This document shows positions 12,101 to 24,613 of a stretch of 64,000 bases of DNA, one piece after another. Position 1 is the first letter of the stretch. Every line of letters starts with the position of its first letter. The translations under genes were made by a program, and so were the position numbers. The notes below the pieces were generated by a model that did no database searches, had not been told where the DNA came from, and saw only the letters and a program-made list of their open reading frames with translations. This DNA is from Amblyomma americanum (taxonomy: Eukaryota; Arthropoda; Arachnida; Ixodida; Ixodidae), in the NCBI RefSeq assembly GCF_052857255.1, contig NC_135497.1, positions 181,445,478 to 181,509,477 on the forward strand. Reading direction: 5' to 3'.

Positions 12101-15100
12101 AATTACTTTTCAGCTCAATAGCTTTCTTTTTGGTTACAGCAACCTCTCTCAGAAATTTGGCGTTGATACGAACACTATGTGACCAGTTCCTGAATTTCAA
12201 TCATTATTTGCTTCCATCAAGATATTTCGTTCACGGCCAACGATACCGCCGACGACGCTGGCTTTTCTACGACACGGGGCCCCTTAAATATTCGATTGCA
12301 ATTTCCTTGTATAAATCCCGTAAATGCCCCTTATGCGGTGAAGTGGCTAACTTATACCATATGGTATGAGCGTGCCAGAAAAACACAACTATACCAAGAA
12401 TCAGTGCCCCAACAACTGAGGACTGGGAGGCGGCGCTGTGCAGCTCACATTCGGACGACCAGCTTTCGCTGGTGAACCGGGCAAGAGCGGCGGCAAAAGC
12501 CAATGGGCTCCTGGAATGAAGGCCCACCTAACTATTCTGTCCATTAAACGTTTCTCTCTCTCTCGCGGGCGGGCTGGGACGCATTTTTCTTGTTTCTTTT
12601 TTTTTTAGTCCCAATATAATATATGTCTCCCTCACGGGAGCCTTAACGTTATCGCGTTAATATACGGTATGCTTACCCCTGGTAACGGAGGTGTATTCCC
12701 ACCGCAAAGCATATATAGTTACTTGATGTAGGTATCAATGGGAGGGGCTTTTAAACGCGGCACGGGAAGTCTTGAGGTCAGCAAATAGGGGAGAGTGAAG
12801 CCCCGGTTAAGATCTTCGTAACTGCTAGCACTTCGGATGTCTTGAAGAGTGAGTTTATTTTCGCCACCAGCTTAAAGTATTCCGTATTTTTAGTGATGAA
12901 AATCTACTCCACGGCTTGGGCAGAATAACCTACCCCTAAAAGGGAGTTTGCTAGACGACACCACTCCCTTTTTACTCCCGTGAAGGCTAGTTCGTGTTTA
13001 GAGTGTATCTGGGATGAAACCTCAGTGCTCATTACATACTTTATTATTTTGGTTAAGAAATAATATAGGTTGGATTATTTTCCCACAAGGAGTAAATTAG
13101 TACAGACTTTGGTCGGCAACTACAAATGTTCGCGTCTGAGTCATTTTGCCTCGATATCGGCGGCGCGCACATACAGACCTTGTCTCCGCACTCTCTCGCT
13201 CGCGGCCTAGGCTTGACGTACTGCTGCATCTCGCTGGGCTCGGCGCCTAAGAGGACAGGCATCTCCTAGGCGTCTGACGCACCGCGCGTCAATCACTGGG
13301 GTTTATGTTGGTGAAGCGCACAAAGGACAGCACAAAGAAATAAGTCTGTGTGCTGTCTTTTGAGCGCTTCATCTACTTAAGCTATGCACCAACTTGCCCC
13401 GCAACGTGTTCTTCTGGGGTTTATCGTTACTTCATTCTTTCTAGAGCGACGCGTCATCGCAGCGAACGATGCGCCGAAGAGCAACCACACAATCCGAAGA
13501 GAAAGACTGCTATAACTCCGGCGTCACGCTTGCCGTTATCCGGCAGCGCAACTCGGCAAACTGAACGCAGGGTTGTTTGGTCGGGCAGCCTTGGTACAGC
13601 AGAATGCCCTTTCCGAAAGCATGTATCTCAAACTTTCCGAGAAATTAAGTTATCTTATTCAACTCGCCGAACCGAATCGGAGACTCTTCTGCACCCGAAA
13701 TGCGCCCCTTCGCAACAGTTCAGTTAAAAAAAAAAAGTGTCACATTCGCCATCAAACTCCCCTGAGTATACTTCAAGTGCCCCTGAGTATACCTCAAGTA
13801 TCACAAAAGAGCATAAAATAACCTATTTTCTTGTTTAATTTCTTGCGCACATAAATAATCTATTGGTGCATCGTATTCGGCTCCGTGCGCCTCCGCGCGA
13901 CTAATATCTGATACAACTTCTAAGTCGGCTTTTCGATTACCCTTAACGTCTGTAGCTGGTGTGTGGCTAATTAATCGTAGTTAACAGAACTGACAAAGCT
14001 CGTTGACATACGTACGTTATTGAAAAAACGCTCATGCTTGCATTGAAAGGTTTAACTTGCGGCTGCAGGCGATTACTGCGAGCCTGAAATACCTGGAATG
14101 GTCAGAAACATGCGTGGAATTTTTTTTTCTTTTCAGCTAGCGCTAAGCAGGCGCCAGCGGGCGAGTAGTGTTTGTGAGCAATCGCTTCAACTAAGGCAAT
14201 GGCGCTTAGCTGAGGGCGCGCGAATCAGCTCTTAAGATAATTTGCACAGAACCGAAACGCTGCATGGCTGTGTAATCTGGCGGAAATTATCAGGGCAGAG
14301 GGAATGCAGTATGCATAGTGAGGTATTTGTTGAACATTAGCGAGTCTCGAAGCGCCCCCGCAGCTGCTATTTTAGGGAAAAAGTAACGGACTATACTTGG
14401 AGTGTATCGGGCGCACACACAGGAACACACCAAGGACTTGGAGGCCCGATTCGACGTGAGATGTATAATGCGCTAGCGCTTCTCTCTCTCTCTCTCTTTT
14501 CCGAAATTAGGGTCGTCCTTGTGTCTTCCTACGGATTTGCTAATTCCGCAGTTTACTTTGCCCGAAGGTTTCGCAACCCGCACAGGGTGGTGTCTGAGCT
14601 AACGCATGAATAAAAACCTGGAACCTCACGAGAAGCTCACCTTTGCTTGTCGAGCGACGCTTGTAATGAAATGATAACGCACTCGGCGACACTCAACGCG
14701 CTTGCATCCCTCGTTTTAGCGCGGCCTGGTACTCCCGACTCACCTTATAGCGTTGGCGGCTCTCAACGCCTGCCGCAGGCTAATTATCTAATAAGTCGGG
14801 CAGTTAAAACTAACGCGCCTCATTCGCCGTCGAACTCGCTGCGCACATTGACAACACGTTGAGGAAGATGTGAATATCACGAGCACATATACAGTGACCA
14901 AACGTGCGTTGGTATATTCGGTGATGGCTACTGATTAGCGTGTTTTAGTGGGTACGTTGGTGACTGCAATGACTGGACACAAGCTCTGAGTATGCCACAG
15001 AGACAAAGGCTCAACAGGCGTCGGAAAAGTCATTGAACCTCTTATTTGAACGTAGCTTCACTCGGCGCAGTATGGGATGTTTCGCGCCTCGAAGGATAAA

Positions 15101-18100
15101 ATATTCAAATGCAGAGGCGACAATACACCTGGATGGTTCAAAACACGGCGATGAGCCAACGATCAGCAGACAGTAGCTACCAACACGCACGCACGCTCGC
15201 TTTTCTAGCCGCCGCGGTGGCTCAGTGGTTATGGCTCTCGGCTGCTGACCCGAAAGACGCGGGTTTGACCCCGGCGGTCGAATTTCGATGGAGGCGAAAT
15301 TCTAGAGGCTCCTGTACTCTGCGATGTCAGTGCACGTTAACGAACCCCAAGTGGTCGAAATTTCCGGAGCCCTCCACTACGGCATCCCTCATAGCCTGAG
15401 TCGCTTTTGGGACGTTAAACCCCCATAAAGCTAAACCTAAACACATAGACGGGCATCTGCCGTAGATGGATTCCTTCGTTTTCGCCATACTTTCCCTCTT
15501 TCTTCCACGTTAACCACTCTCTGGGTGGATCCTGTGGTAACCACCCTCCGGTTACGCATTCCTACGCTCTCGCCACACCCTCCTCCTTCCACGGTAACCA
15601 CCATCCGAGTAGTTCCCATGGCAGCGCACCCACTGGTTGCGCCGATGACTACGACGTACTATACTATACTACTACGACGCGAAATCCAGGAACGGGCGCT
15701 TAACAGCAGTCGCTGTAAAAATAGCAACGAATGCGATCCACCACAGTGCGGCCGCGAGCAAAGCGTCGCTCTCAGGGGGTGAAAAAGGAGCGTCCTACTC
15801 GTTGTATTCACGCTCTCTCGTGCCGTCCTTTTTTCCATCCAGCCCTTAGCAGCTCCCGCCGGCGAACCGAGTTCGGTAGTCGACGAGTCGTACTCTTCGA
15901 CATACATGCGCGGCGCCTATTTCAAAATTTCTTTATCGCCTTTCTCTGGCCTTCTTTCGCGAGGTGGGGCAAAGACATTTCTCAGTGGGAAACGGCTTGA
16001 AAGCAATGCCTCTCGGCCAGTTCAGCTTCTCCATTCTGCATTACTTTGCTCCCCTTTCGCGGCGGGGAGAGGTGGAGGGGGGAGGTGCCAGTTCAATGCC
16101 CCGTTGGAGCGAATTCTGTCAAGGAGGAGCTCGCGCAGTAGCCGACGGGGCGGCGGCGTCCCAGAGGCGAGAGCGTGCGTCACTTTCTGCCCTTAGTCAA
16201 TTTACCCAGGCCAGCCCGGTGACCAAAGCGGCAGTCGACCGATGGCTTGGCGTGTTTTTTTTTCCTCGCCTCGCTCTCAGCTGAGGTCTGCTGCCAAGTT
16301 TCAAGTCGCTCCGCACCCCTGGTCTGCTTCTCTGTCGATCGATGCGCCATCCATAGTAAACCCCGGCAAAGTTGAGCCGGCTGCGGAGTGCCCCAATTCG
16401 ACGCGTCCAGCGAGCCGCCTTTATTCGGCCACTCTAGTGCTGGCCCCCCTTGTTGTCTTAAATTTTTTTTCATGCCTTGCTGTCGCTAACCACATCCTAT
16501 AGAGAAAAAAATAAAAGCGTAACAAGAAACCGAAAGTGCTCGAAAGTGGCCGACGAAAGGAATTTTGAATTTTTTTTTGTTGTTCGCTAGGAGCGCATCT
16601 TCCGCGCGAGCGCCATTGCCTCCTTTACCTCGAATAAGTTTAAAAGATGTACGCCGCTGCTAGGTGTGCGTCGAACGCGCGTCCCTTTACAAGAGGAAAC
16701 TTCCTCAGCTGACTCCGGCTTTTTCAAAAAAAAAAAAAAAAGGCGCTCAGCTTTAAAAAATACCATACGCGTGTACAGGTGAGCCTGTACACTCGCGCGC
16801 GAGCGGCGCAAGCTTGTTCACCTTTCTATATTTTGTAAATAACGTACATAATTCTTCCCTGTCTTTTCTCGCTATCGCACCTCTCGGTACTTCACCTAGC
16901 TATTCTTTTCCTCTCCCTTTTATTTCCGCCTGTCGCAGCTCGGGTACTTCGATATTAGCAGCTGCCGCGACCAGAAACATCTCTTCATTCCTCTTTGTAT
17001 TTTTTGCAGTAAATAACCTCTATTGTGGGCAGATGCTCCAAAATAAAACAGAACACGTGTCTATAGAAAAAAAAACTTGGAGGATGCTTAAGCATTCCCT
17101 TTAAATGTATAACGCGATAGCGTTATCGGGCTGCTGCTGCTGCTTATCGGCAGCTGCGTGCCAGGAGAGGAGGGGGAGGGGCGAGTGCCAGTTCTGCGCG
17201 TTGACGGAGCAGCTGAGCAAGGCCTCCACCGCTGGTGCTCCTGGGATTTTTCAGGCACGAACGACGCGCCGGAACCGCGGCAGCCCTGTTTCACATGCAA
17301 GTGAAAACGCTAGCGAATCCTGCCGCCGCGACGCAAGCCTATTTTGAGTCGCCGCAGCGGCTCAAGCGGCGAGGTTCCAAGAAGTTTAAAATTTTTCGCT
17401 GCGACGCGCCGCTCAATTCGCTTGCATGTGAACCAGCCTTTAGACTGGCGACGACGACGCCACGAGCTCCTTTACGCTCTCCCGTTACAACTGCGCTGCT
17501 TCGCCCGAGGTACTAATACATCACAAGTGTATAACACTCGTCAGCTGGATATGCCTCGCGCACTCATGCTGTATACACGCGCATCCGCCGCTAGAGCGCG
17601 CCGCAGCGCGTTTTCTGCACTCGTGTGCTCAGTTTTTACTTTTTGGGCACTTGTACTGTCGTCTTCAAAAGTTTTCGAAAATAAGGAAGCGTGAAAATCT
17701 ACAGCAAATTTCATCGTTTGCGTAAGGCGCAACCGCACTTTCCGACGCTGGAAACAGCAGTATCGCCAATTGTGGGAACGTGGTTAACAGAATTTTATCA
17801 AGTCGGTTCTTTTATCAGTAAAATTTTTCAAGTCATCTGCTGCATATTTTGCATATTTCAGGCAGAGGATATCCACGGTGGGAACTTTTCGCCAAAGGAA
17901 AAATAGGCATTTTTTTTTCTCATGCAGCATTTGTCTTGTAATAGAAGACTGCAGGCTAATTAATGTTTCATTTCTTTGCATCACTTGTGAAGTACGATCT
18001 ACAGCCAGCAAGTCCAAGGAATGTAAATGCAACATAGAAGTACATTTCAAGAATCGCTGCATAAAATACATATAAACTCACTTGTAAAGTACTAGTCACT

Positions 18101-21100
18101 TACAGCCAGCAAGGCCAAGGAATGTATAAAATTAATATAAAAGTACATTTCAAGTATTGCTGCATAAAATACAAGCAAACGCTAACTACGAACCTGCCAG
18201 AAAGACAAGCCCATATCGAAAAGCGCATTAAAGTATAGAAAACATACATCAAAAAGAGGGTCGTGAGAGTATTCTAGGCATACTGCAGGTGTTCAGGCGC
18301 AAGCAACGGCTCTCGCTGCTAGTATGCATGGGAGCGCACATTGTAAGCACGCATGAAACGCTTAGAAATTTTCCAGGCTCTGAATGGCCAGAGATTAATG
18401 TTTTGAAGGCGTTTATTTATAATAACGATAATAATAGTAATTGTTTTTCTATTATTAGTTAGCATCACGCAATAAGAGTGCGGAAATAGTGAGCTTTTAA
18501 AATCGAATATTAAAAAACGGAAAATAAATATCAAAACGAATGCTGAATCCTTCCTGCATCTAAAAATTAGAGGAATAACAGAGGCGGCAAGAGCGTCTAC
18601 AAATTCGACTTATGTTTTTAAAAGAATGTTGTAGTTAATGAATATGAGTTAAACTGTCCTCAGCTAGGGAGCAGCCAGACGAATAGTCACCATCATATTT
18701 GTCATGATGACAATATTGATAATGTATAGCAAAGGAACCGGGCACGACTGGTTGAGCATCGAAATTCCGATTGATTGTGCACTAATGACTGTTAAGGAAC
18801 CGCACGTCAGATAAATTCAGAAATAAGCACACGGTGACAATGCAAACATGGTGAGTTCCCAATGATCGGAATACTCCCTGAGTATTCGACTGCGAGCAAG
18901 TATTTGAAAGTACCGCATATAAAATTATGGAGTAAAAGCGGAGCATAAATATGCGTCCGAAAATCTCAAATATACGCACACCGCTATCGGCAAGCCTTTA
19001 GCAGTCACGTTAGCTGGGTGAAAAGGTTATAAAATAATCACTAAACTTTTCCCCCTTCTTGTTTTCTTTGTTCTCAACAGGTGCGACTATGTATGGGTGA
19101 AAGAGCCGACGGTTGGGAAGTCCGGTCAAGAGTTCTGCGGCATCCGGTCCAATCAAACGGTCCAGAAGTACGAGTCTAAGACCAAGCTTCTCTCCATAGA
19201 CTTCCTGTACAGTTTCTCGTACGCCGACGCCTTCAGCATACAGTTTACCTCCCTGGGTAAGTCGACCTTCAAGGCTGAGCGCGCACGGCGTAATCCGCCG
19301 TCGGCCAGAGAGGGAGCGCTATATGGAAATGCTGAAACTGCGTCGGCCATGCGGCTTGTGCGGCTGCGGGCTTCACGCGCTGCCACCCCGACGAATCTTG
19401 CAAAACGCAAAGACGCGGGTTGACGCGCGCCCGCATTATACGCGCTCGCGCAATGATTGCAAACTCCAAAAGGACGTGACAGGCAGCGCGGCTGGTGGTA
19501 TTACGCTGGATGCATACGCTGTCGCGCTCGGGAAGCAGCGCTGAAAGCCCCGCAGTGCGTAGACTTATGCAGCGCGTACCTGCGCGTGGATTCATTGACA
19601 TCGGCCTCTTCGACGTCTTTGCTGAGAGAGAGAGGGAGCGAAGAGGTTGGGAGGCGACCTGCCGCCGCTGAGCGTGCTAAATGACTCGGATTGTTTTGAC
19701 TGCTGGAGGGAAAAATAGAGGACCAGCCCTCCAACTGCCTCTTCTCCCCTCCGCTCTCATTCTTTGAAAGTGTGGTGCGAGGTCGATTGAGGACACCTGC
19801 AACGGGTGGAATTGCTTAGCGAGAGGAAAGAGACGACGCGGACAGACTAAGCGTTGGATCATGCAAGCCTACTCACGAGTTGCGAATACTGGAGTGTAAT
19901 TCCCGTGAAAAGACGAAATCGAGGATGCGGAAAAGCACCTTCCTGTGCCTTTCTTTCTAGGGGACAATGTATTGTTGTTATGCAAGGTGCGAGGCAGGGG
20001 CCCGGAGTATATGCCGAGACTTGAGGATTACATGCCTCTCACGAAAGAGCACAACGTTTAATAGATCACATTACAAAGCTCATACGGTCGGGTGCACAGA
20101 GCAGGACCAGGAACGAGCTATCAACACAGTGCGTATGAAAGGCATACGAATTATAACCAGGGTGTCGAACCGGATTTTTTTTTTTCGGGTTCAGTTCGGG
20201 TTCAGTTCCAACATGGCGAAAAAATATGGATTCGGTTCGGTTCCGGGCAAAAATACGGGTTAGGTTCCAGTTTCAGTTCCGATTCGACACCTTGATTATA
20301 ACACACTTTACAGAACTAACCATACTAACCGTAGTTTAACTAGCCGAAGAAATGTTGGTCAGATGTGAACCTGTGAAGGCGGGAATGCATGCTTAAGTGG
20401 CAGGTTGTAAGATGCCTATTGGTCTTCAGGCAGCCTTTCTTTCAAGCTGTTGCACTCTGTAGAAGACGTGTGAGACGTCGAAATAGCACGAGATGGCGAC
20501 CGCTCGAGCGTACTGATGGCGACGCGCGCTTATTCGGAGCACCAGCAGCACGCGCCACGCGTGCGCCGTTCACACCAGGCTTTGTTTCTAGTTTGAATTC
20601 AGACGGCAGCACGGCGTTAAAGAAAGTAGCGAAATGTTAGCAAGCGCTTTCGACTGGGTGCGTAAATGTTTGTCTTCCTTCCCCTGCTTAATTGCGCCTG
20701 TATAGGTACGTACATGCCACATCTGCCCTTTGAGGCTATAGGCTACGCAAATTTCTGAGAATGCTCGCCTATTCCCATTTGTAAGAAAACTCTTCCATCA
20801 ACCTGTAGGAAATGGCTCATTGCTCAACCCTTCGCTATTACTAAACATGAATGCGGCCCCCCTTCAACGCCAGCAGAAAGTGCTTTCAAAGTGGCGCTTG
20901 CTCAGAATAAAGAAACCCACTTTCTTAAATCTGTGCTAATGAAAGGCATCCTGCACACAGGGTGCCGTATACTTCATAGGCCTATAGCTTTGAAACCGAC
21001 CATGTCGCTTTGGGCGGACGGATGCACCTTCGGCGCCGCGACATTCTTCGTGTGTGTTTGTGTCCAATAATCAAATTACGTTTTATTTAGGGAACATTTT

Positions 21101-24100
21101 AGCCACTTAGACGCGCTTGGTTAGGTAAAAAAGGTACTCTTTGACCACTCATCTCCAATGTATACAGTGGACACAGGGGGACTGACGTCAGCTCCGTTAT
21201 TTGCATTCCTGGTGCGCTCAAGTGCGCACCACTTTGATATTTGTCGCTCAGCTGCTTCGGAGCTGCGGGAGTGGCCACTGAGATATAACGGAATACCTTC
21301 AGAAAGGCGGCACTACCTTGGACGCTCTGAAGCGGGTACTTTTGCAACCTGAGCACAGAGACGGTATCACCGCGCCATATTTACTTAGCGCAGAAGCACT
21401 TATGCAAAGAAATAGCTGCATGCTTCTGGCCGCGTAAGCCGAAGCGGCTTGCCGTCGAGGAAAAGTGCAAGCTGCTGAAAAATTTTCTTTCCTCTTTTGC
21501 CTACTACCACGTTCCCTCACTGTGTGCATGCTGGTCCGTGCAGATGCGGTGCAGTGGCGTAGCCATAATGGTTTCCAGTAGACTAGGCAAGGGAGGATGA
21601 GGCTGTGGTTGGCACATGCCTGGACCATGAGGAAGGCGAAAACTGAAATATTATATAGTATCGACCTCGTTTAAGGAGAGAGCCTTCAGCCCTTGGGTTG
21701 GGCTGAAGCGCAACAAGATTACGACACAGAAGAAGACGGGACTGCCTATCCCTTCTCTTTCTATGTTCTGCTCTGCTCTTCTCGAGGAGCTACATTTTTT
21801 TTACTACCAACCATCTAAACCAAGACATGAACCAACAAGCCTAACAAACCTTTCCCTTAAAGAACATCGCACCAGCTTTAGACATTGCAAATAGGGAATT
21901 GCAGTGCGCGGAACGGGAGGTCATGATTGCCTTTACAAATTGTTAGAACCAAGCCCACCGTGTAAATGGGTAAAAAATAGAACCAGTGGCCGTATTCTAT
22001 AAGCTGTCCATTTTAAAATGGCCATTTCGCGGCTGTCTGGTCCTCTGTCATTGATCACTCGCATATACCCACGGCTTTCAAGCACCTGTGGAAAGCGACC
22101 GGACCTCACCGTTGGCTGCTCATCGCAGCCGCTGGCGAGGTGCATCGCAGCGCTCTGTCAACAGCAGGCGACCGGACCTGCCCACTGGCTGTCATTGACC
22201 GCGGTATATATGCAGCCAACGGTGAGGTCCGGTCGCCTTCTACCCAATGGCCGGGTCGTTTTCCACAGATGCCTGAAATGACAGAGGACCAGACGGACGC
22301 GAAATAACCATTTTAAAATGGACAGCTTACGGAATACGGCCCCCAATGGTCCTTTCGCGCTCCGCGGTCTTGACGCCCTCATTCGCGTCTTTCGCCGGAA
22401 ACTCCTTCGTTCGTTCACGTTCGCTAGTGTCAATGCGTTCCCACCTGCTACGTAAAGACGTTTTTAGCATACCGGAGGCGTATTAACGTGAATGGGCTTC
22501 GTCACGTTTCCTCCGCATTACGTCTGCTGCAGTTTATCATTTCTTATTGTATAAATGCAGCTGCAAACCATATGGATACTCTCTCCTGGAAGAGGAGAGG
22601 ACAAAGTGGCCTGCCACGTCTGCTTAGCGAAATATTCCTTAACTATGACTTAATTAAACCGCATTCGCGAAATTTTGACGTGGCGAAAAATAAGTCGTTT
22701 ACGGTATTCGATACACACGTCGTTGCATTTTCGTTGGCGTAGTGCTCCCCGCACGGTCATGCAGCCGACGTTTGCCCGAGTGAACCGTTCCACCTTCTTT
22801 GGTGCAGAAAACAAGTACAAGCTCGAGGGTCAAGTGGACTACCAGCACAAGGGCGGTGCATCAGGCTTCGTAGAGTCGCCGCACTTTCCGGTCGGCTACC
22901 CGAGCGACTACAGCTCCGAGCACACGATGCAAAACCTGGACGAGCGCGGTTTCGTCCAGCTGGTCTTCACCGACTTCCAGCTGTCGCCGTGGTCCTACGT
23001 CGAAGTCCTGGATAACGGCTCGCGCGTGGACGTTTACAACGGCAACACCTTCCGGCCGCCCATCGTGGCCTCCGCGGGGCCCACCCTGGTGGTCCGCTTC
23101 CGCGCCAACGACGAGTACCCAGACTTGGGCTTCCGCGCGAAGTACACGTTCGTCAACTGTGAGTGCGAACTGTACACTTCCTGCAACGCTGGCACATTTC
23201 TGGCTGCCTGGTCAGTGATGTCAGTTTCCGAACTGGGAAACGTAACGTGTCTAGCGACGAAATTTCCGGAATGATTTTACTTTGATAGTAATTTTCTTCA
23301 CATGCATAATTAATTAAAGCACGCGAAAGTGCTGCAAATAGATCGCGGCCGCCTGCGTATTGCTCCATTAGGGCGCAACGCTATAGGGTCCATTCCACGC
23401 CAAACGCCCCAGACGTCGCGCTTGAAAATCTCCAATTTGTTCAAAAAAACCCACGTAAAGTTAGCCTAAGTGTGCGTAATAAAAGCCTGAAATATTTTTG
23501 CCGAAAAAATTTATTCGTGAGGTGAGCGCAGTTTGAATATTTAGAAAAGGCGAGAAACAAGGCACTGCTCAATAATCAATAAAAAATTCAAATTTTTAGA
23601 AAGCACTTCACATTTTCATTGACATTTGCACAGATTCTGGCTTTTGATAAAATTTGAAGCATGCAGCTTTATCTCGAATATTTTTAAAAGATCGAAAGAA
23701 AATATGGAAATGTACCATTCTTGTTTTCTTTTTTAAACATCTTCTTGCTCTCGGAAATAGCCGTTTTGCTTCTCTAGATGTCTAGTACCTATAACCAATG
23801 TTGCAGTTGATGAAACTGCGTACATCAGAGTACAAAAAATACTAAATTAGCAAAAAAAGTGTTTTCAGTAAAAAACAATCGTTCATTTCACCCTAAGGTG
23901 GCCCAAGTTAAACAATAGCGGGTTACATAGAACAGTTTATTGCTTTTCATTTCTGAAATTTTTATCCACGTAATGTTTCTTTACAGCGAGAAAAGAATTT
24001 TTGAAGTTGAGCTCTCACGCCGCCTCGTCACCGCAGAACACGGCACTTGGCATGGAACAACACTTATGGACAGTTAACCACTGCAGTTTGCTGTCGCTCG

Positions 24101-24540
24101 CTGTCGTACATTTTTAGAGCTGGAGCTAAAGAAGGTATCGCGTGACATTCGGCGAGCGGTATGCAATAAACGAGATTGTTTTGCTTTCGAAGTTTAAACA
24201 GACCCGCTTTGGTGCGGGGCAGCCAAGAGAAGAAAAATTGGCTGTAGTTTAGCTCTGGTTAAACCTAGTTGAATTGCGAAAGCTTCGTTTCCTCGGCACG
24301 TCGTCTACGCAGCGTCTCATTCCGACGCTCTTGAGAACTCAAAACGGTCTCTTCCGCAGTTGAAGAGTCACTCCGGGACATGGCACGACTTCTTTTAGCT
24401 GCATCTTCGTTACGACGCTTCTCGAGTCGTGCGGCGCGCTCTTCTGGTGTCTCTTGAGCGCGTTCTCTCTTCCTCGCTTCGCTCTGTCGTTGCGTTTCTT
24501 TCGCGCTCTCCATGACGACTACAATACACTGAGGCGAAGA

Positions 24541-24613
<73 letters not shown>

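Larger units (their letters stand above)
368..19080 (+). other. Intron 1 (18.7 kb), repeat-rich, no host gene seen
   Basis: This is an intron of the CUB/LDLa gene. Identified contents are listed separately (direct repeats, foldback elements, CAG microsatellite, LINE and RTE fragments, two Ruka-type SINEs, 97-bp duplication). Parts with nothing recognisable: 368-2693 (CpG-rich, short overlapping ORFs only), 3400-4261, 4732-6103 apart from a C tract, 6158-9727, 12571-15206 apart from a hairpin, 15718-17069, 17129-17980 and 18175-19080. 4329-4396 and 15626-15717 share a short diverged motif around the words cagggacgggcgcctaa and ccaggaacgggcgcttaa. Confidence 0.7.

Noticed and set aside
11712..15290. 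Functional tRNA genes at the two Ruka-type heads
   Set aside because: The tRNA-like parts lack a complete cloverleaf with both acceptor strands and are followed by the SINE body.
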